From Oscheius onirici (taxonomy: Eukaryota > Nematoda > Chromadorea > Rhabditida > Rhabditidae), in the NCBI GenBank assembly GCA_932521025.1, contig OW051472.1, forward strand, positions 6,014,001 to 6,078,000: a DNA stretch of 64,000 bases, written 5' to 3'. The notes beneath the pieces are model-generated. The model made no database searches. It was not told where the DNA came from and worked only from the letters and a program-made list of their open reading frames with translations. Position numbers and translations under genes: made by a program. This document shows, piece after piece, positions 20,300-32,800 of this stretch (position 1 is the stretch's first letter; each line of letters begins with the position of its first letter).

Positions 20300-21399
20300 T
20301 TATATCGGAGGCTGCTGTACTTGTGGATTCCAGGCCGGATCTCCAGCTGTTGCCATCATCGTATTTCGGTCCGCCTAAATTGGACAATTTTGAGGTGTTT
20401 GAATTCAAACAAAAATTTTCCCTCAGGATTGCTAGAAATTTTTTTAGTAAAACAAAAAAAGTGTAAAAAATGCCAAAACCGGGATATGTGTGACAGCTAC
20501 GTTAATATTCAGCCTTTTCGAATAATTTTACCTCCAAGTAGACGCTTTTATGGTTTTTCTGGGTGCTTAGCTAGAAACAAAACACATCAACGGATCTCGC
20601 CGCTGTGCTGCGGCTTTGAAGGTAAAATCTTACTTTCTTGCCAAGAGCCATAAATCCGTAGATGGTTCCGCAGGCGAAGATCATTCCCGATCCGAGGAAG
20701 GTGTTCAACTCCATGCACATGAGAATTGGCACGATTCCCATGCTAAAAAATCGTTTAGAAGCTTCAAAATGGCAGAACTTACGCTCCGTAAAGAGCAGCC
20801 TTTTGCCAGTAGGAACGGGCCTCGCTAAACTGGGCGATGCGCTCGATAAAGTCGACGAACATGCAGCAGAATGGCGCCTCGAGGGCGATAACCAAGAATC
20901 CACAGACCCTGAAACTTGAATATAAAGTACGAGAAAAGAAACAAACATTTGTAACAAGACGGCAATTATACAGGTGGGGCTGAAGGAGAGGAGGCCGAGA
21001 GCTCCGAAGAAGATGGAAAGGATTCCTCCGACGATTCCCACTCCTTTCGCCAGAAAACGGACCCACCTGAAGAAATTTAATAAAAATGCAAATCTAAGAG
21101 TTCAGCACTTTACATTAGAAAGAAAGAAATTTTCTGTGTTCGCTTTATGCGAGCAAAAGTGTGCGTATATTTCTGTCTCGAGCAGAAACAAGAAGGATAT
21201 GAGGCAGATCCGAAATTTGTCGTAAAATCAATGTTCTGGAGTATGTATAAGGCTAAAAAGTCAAATCTTAATCGTTTTGGGCAAAGAACATTAATTGAGT
21301 TAAAAATTAATCCTATAAGAAGACTTACCAAGGAAAGTTGGCATTGGGATCGTGTTCAGCTTGCATCTGCGTCGAGACTCCAGATGCGGCGGCTCCCAT
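20300..21399 (-). CDS. Flower-type (CACFD1 family) vesicle membrane protein
   Basis: Five exons (21329-21399, 20947-21066, 20783-20908, 20634-20742, 20300-20374) give 166 aa starting MGAAASGVSTQMQ. Four hydrophobic segments are visible. Family signatures include LLSFSPTCIIAVL, the loop ALEAPFCCMFVDF (whose acidic residue is the one discussed as a calcium selectivity determinant in Flower), YWQKAALYG and FLGSGMIFACGTIYGFMALGKK. Flower is a synaptic-vesicle/plasma-membrane protein linked to calcium entry, endocytosis and, in flies, cell-fitness comparison. Length matches the family. The intron after exon 2 has a GTTTG donor. The N-terminal stretch before the first helix is short and hydrophilic. 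Confidence 0.9.
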
Positions 21400-22234
21400 G
21401 TTGACAGCTGGCGGATCTTTTGAAGGGGCCCTACAATTCAAACATTGTATATAAAAAAGATGAATGAGTCGCACTGAAAACAAGACAATGACGGGCTGGG
21501 AGAAACAAAGAAAAGCGTGGCGTTCTCCCCACCACACGTGTGAATTCGGACGGCAAATAATGGAAAAATCGTATGGAAATTCGATACGCTTTTCTAAACA
21601 GCGTGTTCTCTCTCTCTACGGAGAGCTGTCAATCAAGCAGAGTCCATAATTATCAGTGGGGACCCTTCCAAAGGGCTCTTTTACGCGGTTATCTCACGCC
21701 CGATCGATTTTTGGATAAGAAACTGGGAACTTATTGAATCTAGCCGATTTATGAGACCAAGAGGGCATAACATAATGACTGCGGAAGCTTTTCTAGTACG
21801 GAGCGCGGTGGCGATCAATAGCAAGCACCTTGGAAGGGCCAGTACTTCAAATATCGGAGATTTTAATTTCGACAAATTGTCGGGAGAGGAATGTAGCAAA
21901 AGAATACTGCATATCACATGACAATTGAAAAAAAAAGTGTCACTAGAACGAAAAAAAAGTGTCATTTCACAGATGAATCACCTGTTTGACTTGATAATCG
22001 AGACACAGGCTGATAGCAAGCAATATAGAAAGGTCATCGACCTAAAAGCAAGAGATCCACAGTAGAAAAAAAAAGATCTTTAATTATTCTTATCTGTATA
22101 GCGCGATTATTTTTTTGAATGGAATGTGACATGGACGAGAAAAAAGAAAACATTTACAATATGAACATTCGGGGAATTTGGGAGGAAGAGACCGTAAAGA
22201 AAAGCCCGTATTGGTGAAAGAATAGAAGAGAAAT
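21400..22234. other. Intergenic interval between Flower-type gene and MED14
   Basis: Upstream of the Flower-type gene and downstream of MED14. No supportable coding exons. A run of A/T-rich sequence with AATAAA-like motifs probably includes MED14 3'-end signals on the minus strand. Confidence 0.4.
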
Positions 22235-25200
22235 CTAGTAGAGAACATTGGAACCGGGATTCATTGAAGAGTCGTGACTCATGACACTGGTTGTCGAGTA
22301 ATTGGCGGGCATCGGGAGCTGCTGCGTCGCATTTCCACAAAACCTGAAAAAGAGGATATTGAACTGATTTCGTCATCAGGGATGGGCGGATAATTATAAC
22401 GGATTATTTTTGACCGGATATCGGGTACCCGAAAAAATAATTTTTGATCAGATATCCGAAATTTTTGTTTCGCAATCGGATAGCGGATACCCGAAATTAG
22501 ATACAAGAGACCGGATTATCCGAAATTGGATAATCCATTCATGACTATGAGAAAATAGTAATGAAGAAAAACATCGACTGAATATACGATAAATGCATCA
22601 AAACTAGTAGAACAAAGGCGAAAATCGTTAGTTTCCCATGTAGAAATACCAAAAAATTTAATTGAAATTATCCGAAATATCCGGTCAAAAATATCTGATT
22701 TCGGATAATCGGATAGTTTTCGTACCGGATATTTTTTCGGATAATTATCCGGTCAAAAATTTCTACCGGATAATTTTCGGATATCCGAATAAAAAAGTAC
22801 CGGATTTATCCGGTTTCGGATATCCGGTATCCGGATCCGCCCATCCCTGTTCGTCATAATGTTTGGGTAAAATTTTATGACAGTCCGTTTCCAACCTTTA
22901 GCAATCCAAGTTTTACTGCTTTTTTTCATCCCAAAAAAGACGGTGGAAATAGACTATACCGTAAGTGTGTCAATTTCCAGCTATTTTTTTTCAAAGTAAG
23001 TAAAAGTCCAATAAACTCACTTTTCGTTATAAAAGTTCAAAAACGAAAAAACGGCAGAGATATTCTTCGCCGCGGCATCCTTGTTGATCTGCTCAAAGAT
23101 GACATCTTCCTGATTCTGAGCTCCTGACTGATTTGACGGAGCCGACTTGAGAACATTTCTAAATCTGAAATTGAAGAGGTTCGTGGGATAAAACCAACGT
23201 TTCCCAGTTGTAGATCAGTCGGAAGACTTTCTTCTGCGGCGCCGGCTGATTCGACGATGGGAAGTAGCTGTCTTGAGGCGGCGACTGGACAAAGAGCACA
23301 AGGAATTGGACGTTGGGGTCCTGGACAATAAAGCCTGTGCCATACTTCCAGCTGTTCACTTTCTCATTGGGCACGTTCACTTTGCAGGCCATCGGGAATG
23401 TTATATTCGGCGTCCTCTGCAATATTTTTGGTTTTTAGGTGACAAACAGAAAGGGAAAGATTGGGTAATATGTCGATAGACCTCTAATTTACCTTTTTTT
23501 TGCGATGGAACGCAAATTTTCACCAATTTTTACTTTCTCAGTATATTATTGAATTCGATGTGAAAAAGTAGCAGCAGAGCTTGAAAGTTTTACCGAAGCA
23601 GACATTTTTGGTCTGTTTTGCTCCATTTTCCCATCGTTTTCTATCCAACTTACACGAGAATATCAATCAAATCACTCAGAAAGTTTAAAAAATGAGAAAA
23701 CGGGATATTTAAGCTTTTGGTCAAAGCCCTAGCGCAAACAAAGAATTGCAAAAGATTGAATTAAAAAAAACTAACAAGGAAGGTGGCAATTGCGTCAACT
23801 CCTTGGTGCGGAGTGAGTCTCAGCAGCATGAGGAAGCTGCAGACGGCCATCTCGTTCCACGTCTCCACGACTTTTTTCTGTGCGTATTCCTCCAGCGTCG
23901 TCAGATTCTCTTCCGAGGGTTCGTTTTCAGCTAAAGATCATTTTTTACATTTAAAAACTAGTACTTACAATAATTAATCTTGACCCTCAGACACCAGGTG
24001 CATTTGTCGAGGAAGAGATAGAAGGAGACCATAGGCGCGTTTGGTCCGAGACTTGGAAATACGACTTTTACCTGGAAAATTCTCTTTTCTTCAAGAAGAG
24101 GGCCTAAAACTCACATGATCTACGTCCCTGTAGACATCTTTGATCTGGAGCCCATTACAGATACTCTGATGCCCTTGTCCGTTCTTGAACTGTTCCATCA
24201 GGTTCGCAACTCTTTGTATGAAACAGAGATAGTTCAAATGATCATCTAGGACACAGTGTAGCTGACGACTCTTTCCTTCGACGGGCTCCCATTTCAAGAC
24301 TTTTTTGAACGTCGAGAGCGACGTCGTGAAGACATTCCTCGATCCCACGAGATGATTCAGATTCTGTGCAGCTGGAGATCGTTGTTCTCTCGGCGAATTG
24401 CCTTCGGTCTTGGGCGTCGCGACGAGCAGCGTATGTGTCGGAATTGGTACATTGCATCCGATCATGTTGTACACAATCGCCGTTTCCAACTCGTTAGGAT
24501 CGGGCACGATGAACGTCTGTCTGAAAAGATTTCGGTTAGAAACTACGGGCTTTCGAGGAATAACTGTAGAAGGGAAATTCCTCAGTTCAAATATTTGCCG
24601 TGTGAAAAATGTTCGATTTTTGTTCACACAAGGCTTTCTTTCAAAATACGAAGCATTTAGCTGTGTCGTTCAAATTCTACGAGTTGTTTTGCACGCAGAA
24701 TCCGCTGCACACACTTAAAATACTTGAAAAAGGAAAACTAGCCAATTACACAAGTGATGAAAGCTCAGGTTTGAACTGAGGGGGGGGGGGGGCAGTTGCC
24801 AGCTCAACAAAATAAAAGAAAAACGTGCCCCTTTTCCTCTTCGGCGAAAATGACCCGGTCCACGAGTCCGGCCGCCTTCGGAGTTCCTCGACTAGCGTCC
24901 CGGATGGCTATTCTGTTATCCATGAGCATCGCAATTTCCAGGTGAATGTCTCCGTAGCTCAGACGAACCGTGTAGCGGTTAATAACCGTGATTCCGCTCT
25001 GAAACTTAAAGTTTTAACTATAAAAAAAAGCAAAAACCTTCATAATCATGGGAAAAGTGACGTCCGAAAGATTCATGGCATAGCAGTAGGGCCTTATACT
25101 GATCAGTCTCGTTCTGTGGTAGTTGTGGATCAAAACCATGGGTTCGAGAGTGAGAACGAGATGATTGATCAGTTCCAAGAGATCGTGAGTCTTGTTGAAG

Positions 25201-28200
25201 CGTCTCGTCAATTCGGCAGCCATCAGCGTGTGTGGATTCGCTCTGTCCGTCTCGGCACAGCCTTTTTTGACACAGCCAAAGGCCAATTTGAACGGCTGAG
25301 CTTCGGATTGCAGCTGTTGAGGATTCTTCGACTGGAATGTGATAATGAGCAGCATGTCCCTCTCGCTACCGTAAGAAAGCACCAGCTTGTAGTAGGTAAA
25401 GGCCAGAATCTGGAAAAGCGAGTTTAAAAAGTGATAAGACTTCGGGAGTCACCACTCTATTTGTAACTTTGGGCGCTATCTATTCTAAAAGTTTTCTTTT
25501 TTTTTCTCGTATTTTCAGTCTTCATCATGAAAAACAACCTATAGGTGGGAAACCCGGTAAAAACGGCCTGAAATCTTGAGAAATAACTCTCGTTGAGTCA
25601 ACAACTCAATAAACCGTAAGGTTTTTTGTCGAATTCGTTAAAGGCACTCAAAAGTCTAAAAAGAACGAAAATACGAGAAAAATGAGCTTTCAGAATAGTT
25701 TAGGCGCAATATTTCAAATACCCGAAATATTGCCCAAAAAAGAAAAAAATATTACGGTGCATTGATCCTTGTAAAAGCGTCCGTATACTCGGGCAAACTT
25801 TTTGACAATGTCAAAGATGTTGGAATAAATGACGAGTCTGTCGATTATTACGGGCGCAATTCCTCCATTGTCCGAGACGGATCCCTTCATTTCCGTGATG
25901 AATGTGCTTCTAACCGGCCGCTGTGCTCCTTCTCTCCGGTTCCTGAACAGCGGAGGCGGTCCCATCGTCAGCTCCATCTGCCAAGTTCCTCTTCCTCGAC
26001 TATCCGAATTGAGACGAATGGAACAGCGATGAACATGGTTCGCAAAGTCTTGACTCTTGACTTCGGGAATATTGCCCAGATTTGAGACGTTTACGACCAT
26101 TCCGCCAATTTCCTTGTCCTCTTCGCTGATCACATTTTGAATTCCTCGCTTTTCCAGATCCTGCTTGATTCGAAGGAGGCCTAGACGATCATCTACGGCG
26201 GCTATTCCCCAAATCAGCTGCTTTTCCTGGCTCGTTAGGCGTCGTCTCTCGTTGATCAGCTTCTCGTAGTCATCTCCCTCTTGATATTCCAGCGCGTCCA
26301 AATGAATTACTTTTTTCAGAGAGGCGAAAACTTGCGGCAGTTCGGCCAAATCGAGGAGCTGAGCCTTGTCTTCGACGATACTGAGCAGATGGAAGCCCAG
26401 TCGGAGAGTCAAGTCCTCTTTCGGATCGAATGTGATAATCTGAAAATTGACTTTTTTGGACTCGGTTGCAAAACGAACCACGTAATAGTTTTCCTCTCTT
26501 GCAAATTGCAAACAGAAGCGTTCGGTTGGCAACGAAACGAGATCTTGGACGAATGGAGCCATTTGTGTCTCGCTGATAATTTTGACCTGGTGGGTCGTAA
26601 TGGCTTTTTTGATCCTCTCGATCATAACTTTTACTCTAAAAAATATTGATTACGGGTTTATAGGAGTGTTTAGTAGAAAAGGATTAAAAACGTACTTGAA
26701 TTTGGCAAACTGTTTCCGCAGTGTCTCAACAGGCGGACAGTCGTAGAGCATCTTTTCCAGCGCCTGTAGCTCGGGTCTTTCCTTCTGATCTGAAAAATTG
26801 TGGTAATCATTATCGAGATCAACCTTACTGAGCGCGATGAGATCACAGAGAACTTTTCCCGAATAGAGGCTGATCGAGACCGAAAGACACTCGTGCGGAT
26901 TCGTCATACTGTCTTTTAGGAGCGGCATTCGGAGATAGGGAACAGCCTGTCCCAGGAAGGCGATCGGCATTTTTGGTTCCGCTGCTTCGATACGTTTTCG
27001 GATTCGGAGAAGACGTTCTCGGGCCCGGACGACAAGCGTATCGGCCAGTAGACGATCGGTCGAGAGACGACCCGATCGGTCATCCAGCGTCCCGAGACCC
27101 GGATAGGCTGGCGAATGAACTATTTTCAGCGGACCGTCGTCATCTGTACCCATGATTGTGATACGGTATTCCGAGCTGATTCTGGAAATGAAGAAATTGT
27201 AAAAAAGAGATCTGAATCTAACCGGAATTGGGCACTTCCGGGACGAAGAAAGATCTTTTTGAGCCAGTATCCAATTGTCAAGACGCGCTCTTTTTGGTCG
27301 TACTTTTCGATCATGATCCTCTCACTGAAATTTCGAGCTTTTTTGTCTTTTTTTAAACAGAAAAACTAACGCGTATTGTCCGTCATGTGCTCCGAGTTGT
27401 GTCGCCTGACAGTATAGAACGTCGAGTTGAAGAGACTGCGCAAATCGATGTAGGAATTTGTAGAGATTCGCCAACGGGTCCAGTTTCTGATTCTGCCATT
27501 CTTCCAGTCGTTTTTGGAGGGCAAGATGGAGTGAGTTCAGTTGGAGAGGATGAACTAGCTGTGAACCGAAGCCGATTTCGTAGTCTTCGACAAGCATCTT
27601 GATGTTCAGCAACGTCCACGGCATGCCGATTTTGTCGCCGAGAACGGTCAGTTGAACTTCGAATTCTCCTGGCACAACGAGGGTCACCTAAAATGGGAAA
27701 ACTTTAAATCAGTTACATACTTTGGAAATTGTTTATTGAGCTATTGATCAGCGCTCTCGGTTTCAGAATCAAGAAATATAGAAAACTTACGTGTCCATTT
27801 CGTATTCGCATCTCCGTTATCCTCGGACTCATCTTCATCGATTCTCGCGATAGTCGTGTATGAATGATCTGATTCAGTCGTCCGAGCACTTTCGCCTGCT
27901 CTCCAGGGTTCAATTTCGTCTTTTTCACAAATGCCTCCTTGATACATGTGGGGACTCTCGCATAATTGCCCTAAAAACGAGATTACTAGAGAATGAAAGG
28001 AAAACAAACCAAGGTCAAAGTATCGACGGCTTCTGACAGCTGAAACGGCGGTAGACGGGCGTGGGTCATTTCTTCGCGGATGTGAAAAAGACGATCGGCT
28101 GAATCCAACAGCAACTGGCCTTGCTGCTCGAGGAAATAGCTAATTGCCTTAAGATTTACCATAATTCGATTCAAAAAATGGTACTCACCGTACACTGCTC

Positions 28201-28496
28201 AAACTTTTTGGACGATTTGACCCATTTGACGAGAGCAAGAAGCTTGACGAAGAGCATTCGGGTATCATGGGCGAACTGAACGAGGGAGATCTTTCTGTCA
28301 CTGTCCAACTTTTTGGGAAGCCTAAAATTTTTGCTTAAACGAGAAAAATATATACAACTTACAGCTCAGATAGGACTGTAATCTCATGAAATACTTGCTG
28401 TACGGAAAAGTCGATGAGATCGCTCAGTTTGATTGTATTAGGGGCAAGATTTGCCGGCACCAGTGGCAATTGAGGCTTATTTTCTTCTTCCTCCAT
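22235..28496 (-). CDS. MED14: Mediator complex subunit 14
   Basis: Sixteen exons (28363-28496, 28189-28321, 28010-28147, 27791-27970, 27371-27687, 27223-27324, 26696-27181, 25756-26635, 25038-25409, 24825-24998, 24115-24520, 23969-24071, 23776-23930, 23199-23416, 23031-23164, 22235-22343) sum to 1347 codons, 1346 aa, slightly shorter than vertebrate MED14. The N-terminal block is diagnostic: LSDLIDFSVQQVFHEITVL, LPKKLDSDRKISLVQFA, TRMLFVKLLALVKW, SADRLFHIREEMTHARLPPF. MED14 is the backbone subunit joining head, middle and tail of Mediator, which transmits activator signals to RNA polymerase II. A 39-nt stretch inside exon 7 (from GTAAGG to TTTCAG) could be spliced in frame, but retention reads better. 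Introns carry a hAT MITE (22377-22849) and a palindrome (25470-25715). Confidence 0.95.
22377..22849. mobile_element. hAT-type MITE in the last intron of MED14
   Basis: The ends are CAGGGATGGGCGGAT and its complement, flanked by the direct 8-bp repeat TTCGTCAT on both sides. The interior is a chain of short palindromes around GGATAATTATCC and GATATCCG. There is no coding frame. It is in the same terminal-repeat style as the element at 28760. Confidence 0.9.
25470..25715. repeat. Palindrome in MED14 intron
   Basis: Sequence around 25473-25518 (AAAAGTTTTC, TCTCGTATTTTC) recurs in inverted form at about 25665-25712 (GAAAATACGAGAAAAA, CAGAATAGTTTAGGCGC). It occupies most of the 346-nt intron between exons 8 and 9. 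Confidence 0.6.
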
Positions 28497-28759
28497 TGCT
28501 AAAACTTACATTTTCACAAATCTTTGCCGACAAGAGAAAAGGATAACTGGAAGAAAAAAAAGAACATTGCGTGTTCTAGAGTTGTGTTCCTGCCTTATTC
28601 CAACAAAAAAAGGAGTAAAAAGGCTCACATTATAACTTGGCAGACAGAAGAAAGAAAGAAGAAATCTCAAATGATTTTTTCGTGATTTGAATTCGCGCGC
28701 TGTTAATTCGAAAGTTGGTCTCGTAACGATGACGACCCCTGAAATATAAGTGCAAGCTC

Positions 28760-29189
28760 CAGGGATGGCCGCCCGGCCGGGCCGGCCCGGTTTTTCGTGG
28801 CCAATGCTACCGCGGGCGAAAATTTGGGTTCAAATTTTTTTTTTTTCCGGTTTTTTTGTATCTTTTCTTCCACTATGGTTAGATAGTAACGAGGTGATTA
28901 CATTGTTAACAAAAAAGATCATGAAAATTTCGTTTAGTGCTATGAAATGACTTGCTACGTTTTCAGCCGCCTAAAATGACGACAAACGGAATTTTTATGA
29001 TCTTTTTTGTTAACAATGTGATCACCTCGCTACTATCTACCTATAGTGGAAGAAAAGATGCAAAAAAAAACCGGAAATCCGGACATAAAAAGCTAAAAGT
29101 TAAAAAACAAAATTTGAATTCAAAGCGTTGGTCCCACCACGAAAAATCGGGCCGGCCCGGGCCCAGTTTCAAACGGGCCAGCATCTCTG
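28760..29189. mobile_element. hAT-type MITE between MED14 and INTS6
   Basis: The ends are CAGGGATGGCCGCCC on the left and the complement of CAGAGATGCTGGCCC on the right, with the 8-bp target duplication GCAAGCTC at 28752-28759 and 29190-29197. Inner arms around AAAAGATCATGAAAA and TGTTAACAAAAAAGATC form a long foldback. A related CAGGGATGGC element starts at 37060. Confidence 0.9.
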
Positions 29190-29197
29190 GCAAGCTC

Positions 29198-29838
29198 CTT
29201 ACATTGCCCACGTCATTCTCTCGTTTTTGTAAAAGCTTTTCTCTTGTTTTTTTTCTTGCTTTCAGCGACAAAGGCATAGCAACGCAGACACAGACTGAAT
29301 TTAAACAACAAAATACTCGTATTGCGTAAGTGATCACGGCTTTCAGAGCCAGTATTTCGGGGTATTCAATGTTTACACGTATCAATTTGGCTACAGCACG
29401 CAAACGTTGGATACTCAGCCAAGATTTCTGCAAAGTGACCAAATAGAACATTTTTACCGCGAATCAGCCCCAGTATTTCAGCCTTTTGCTTCTTTACGAG
29501 TCAAAGGGTGATATTGACGTTGATTATCAATTAACAAAACCATCCGCATCGATTTACTAGCCGACATATACTATTTTTAACTGCCAGATTTATAAGAAAA
29601 GATTATCTGGATTTCTAATTTTAGCTGAAAAAAAGTGAATCCGACTTGGCGTTTGTCCAAAAATTTCAAATAACCGCGCCGCATTGGTGGGCGCGTAGCG
29701 GGAGTTCCGAATATATGGGAGGCGGAGTCGCCTCCATCGCCGCAGTTCAGTCTGTGTCTGAGCTGCTGCTGCGTTGTGTCACAGAAGCTATAGCAAAACT
29801 GCCAAATTTTAGATAAACCGCTCTAAAATCAATGCGAC
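29198..29838. promoter_or_regulatory. Upstream region of INTS6
   Basis: No gene is supported. A relatively GC-rich island at about 29675-29775 (GGGCGCGTAGCGGGAG and GGAGGCGGAGTCGCC) precedes the INTS6 start by about 80 nt and is a plausible core promoter. This is inference from composition and position only. Confidence 0.35.
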
Positions 29839-32800
29839 ATGACGCTGATAGTATTCATAGTCGACACGACCATTTCAATGGCGGCAAAAAACTACCGAGG
29901 CTGTTCCACACTTGAGGCAGCGAAAAGTTTCATCTTTGAGTTCATAAAGGTGCGTGTAAGTTTCACTGGTGCGAATGGCCAGATGAGCTGCAGATCTGCA
30001 ATAAAAACGACTTTGCAGATGCGCAGTAAGGACAACGTTAGTAAAATGACTGATAAGTTCTGTGTGATCACTTCAGAAGAATACCCGCGATGTATCAAGG
30101 AGATAAAGGTATCGGAATCTCTACATTTCTAACAATCTGGAAGCACTAGAAGAACACTTCAGTGACAGTATATAAGTAGAAGCTAGCCGGGTTATTACCG
30201 CAATGAGACTTTGTAAAGAGGTTATCGATTGAATCGAGCTTTCTCTTCAGTATGAAACGTTTTGCCAGAGCAGCCTTGATGAATACTAATAAACTATCCC
30301 GTCTAGCATGAGATGGAGGTGGTTGACGAGACGAAAAACTCGTACGATATCGAATAGTTTGGGAAGAAAAATGGGGAAAACTTGACCAGTTACATATTAC
30401 GCTAATGAAAAACGGGTAGTAATCTATCATTTTTGGCACCTTTTGGCGAAATTCTTAAAGCAAACAGCTCTTTTGACCTTAGGCTAGCTAATTTTTAGTG
30501 ATGAAAGTTTGCGCAGCCGAATGCTCTTCTAAACAAAGAAAAGCCAAAAAAAAATACTTGTTGACCAAATGCACACTCCTAACTCCAAAAATTCTTCTGC
30601 GATAAATTTACCATTTGCAGCAGTTGAACCGCGAGGGAGCCCTAAACGAACAGCTGAAAGTGATCAAAGCCAAGGACAGGCAGCCCTTCATCGAGAACAT
30701 CTACAATGCCTTCCAGTACGTCAACCTCTCGCGACAGGCTTCAGGTACTTTTTCTTTTGAAACAAAAATTGAAGAAAAATGTCTAGGAATAGAAAACTAC
30801 GCCTACGGAAGATGTCCCTTCTTCATCGACCCCGTCGTCTTCATTGCTTTGACCGACGGACCTGCAGCAGACGAATTACCGGCAAATTCGAAACTAGAGA
30901 GCCGAAACCCTCAGGACTTTATCAAGGAGGCATACAGATGGGACCAGAGGTTTTTCAGTGTGGTATCTTCGTTGCTTTTTCTTTCTATTCACTCTTTTAC
31001 AGGTTCTCCGAATGGGCGCGGAAGCCGCTGCTTGGCCAAATGGAGGCCGTGTTGACGGCGACAATTCGAACATTGAAAAACTCTCCAATTTGGTAGCAGG
31101 TAAGTTCTTTTTCTATTATGTTCACTCTACGTTTTCTCATTTTAGGCACATCGTTTCGAGTAGTCTCACATCGACAGTTCACACCATGCTGCGAGACAAT
31201 CCAACAGAACATCATTCTTCCCGGAATAACAGTCAAATTCTTCTGTCCGCAGATTCAAAGTCCGTTTTATTCCTTTTTTTTTCTTTCTTCAAATAAAAAT
31301 ACACAAAAAAAACTTTCCAGATCTTCGCGTAAACGGCGAAGCCGACAGTCCTGAGACGCGTCTAAAGAAGAGACTGGACATGCGCCCATTGACAAGGGTT
31401 TACGTCCGAGCGCAGGCGAATAACAAATTTTCCGGAAATTGGCCAATTCCTGAGAGCTATTGGTACCGAAGAATAGAGTAAGTGAGAATGCTGTTTCTAC
31501 CCAAGGGGGGGGGGGGGGGGAGGCGGACTCCCTTTTAACACTGCGTTTTATACCCAATTTGTTCCACTCTTCTAAACCCGATATTTCAGTGGTCTGCCCC
31601 CTCGAACAGCCTATCCCGTCATCCATTTCGGCCAGGAGCCCGTGGCTTCACTTCTTCACACCGACTTTGCCTTTGAAAAATACGAGCTGGAGCCATCGCC
31701 TATCGTGGAGTACATGATGGAAAGATTTAGAAATTCACAGGACGAGAAACAGTGTCTACAGGTATTTTATGTTTTTTTGCCTGAAAATGCTAATATTTTA
31801 CAGATTTTTATCCACAACTCTGGAAAAAATGAGGGATTTGGCAAGCCGTTTGGCTTCCTGAAAATGATGTCCAACGGAAACGGTGTCAATCTCTTCCTCA
31901 TGCCCTATAACTATCCCGTTCTCTATCAGCTTGTCCAAGATTTGAAGGTTCGTTTCCGGTTTTTAGAGCTGTAAAATTGAAAAATACAAGGATGGCACCG
32001 CCCTTCCAAAAATACAAGGATGGCACCGCGCTAAAGATTCCTTGTCTTCTCCTATCACTTCCTTCTCGGACCCTCAGTTCCCTTCCCTTCTCCCCCTGTC
32101 CCAACTAGTTTGTGCACAAAGCTCCCCTCCTTATTCTCAATTAGAGCTTCAGACACACACACAGAGACTTGGGAGCAATTTATAGTGGATTGTCAGTATT
32201 TTATGTTTTCAGACTGACATCAGCGTGAAAGACAAGACCGATTGGAAAAGACGCATGGACAGCTACATGGACAATGTCCCTCCCTACTACATGAATGTAA
32301 TATTTTGCGTCAGATTTTTCTATTTTTGTTCCAGAATCTTCGAAAAGCCTTTGCCAAGTACCGTATCCAGGGCGTGGCACTTCTGGACGAGGGAGGAACA
32401 CGCCAACTTTATCCTCAGAACCTCCTGAATCATATCAGTTCGCTGGCTGCTCAGGGCCGCGATGAAAAGGCCAAGATGCAGGCAACTCTCGACGCGGCAG
32501 CCGTTCAGAATAATAACACCTTCCAGTGTGTAAGTTTTCTTCTTTATTTTGTTTTGAAGTTTGTACGGGGCTGCTGCGCCAAAAAATTGAATCGAGGTGT
32601 TGCCAGCCTAGCGGCTTACCTCTGACTTTCATACCAGAATGTCTTTGGACGGTTAAAATGTAAAGAACCAAGAAAACAGTTGTCTCTGATAGTTAGTCGA
32701 AATTTTTTAAATTCACTTTAGATTGCTCCCAGGTCTGTGTGTCTGAAGCTCTAATTGAGGATAAGGATGGGAGCTTTGTGCGCAAATTAGTTTTAACAAG

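Noticed and set aside
20571-21041. A single 156-codon frame on the minus strand as the Flower protein.
   Set aside because: It runs through introns; splicing out 20909-20946 and its neighbours restores the conserved ALEAPFCC loop and family order.
24779-24792. A G-quadruplex regulatory element at the G run.
   Set aside because: Similar G runs sit in relics of one foldback family and are more simply explained as homopolymer expansion at its terminus.
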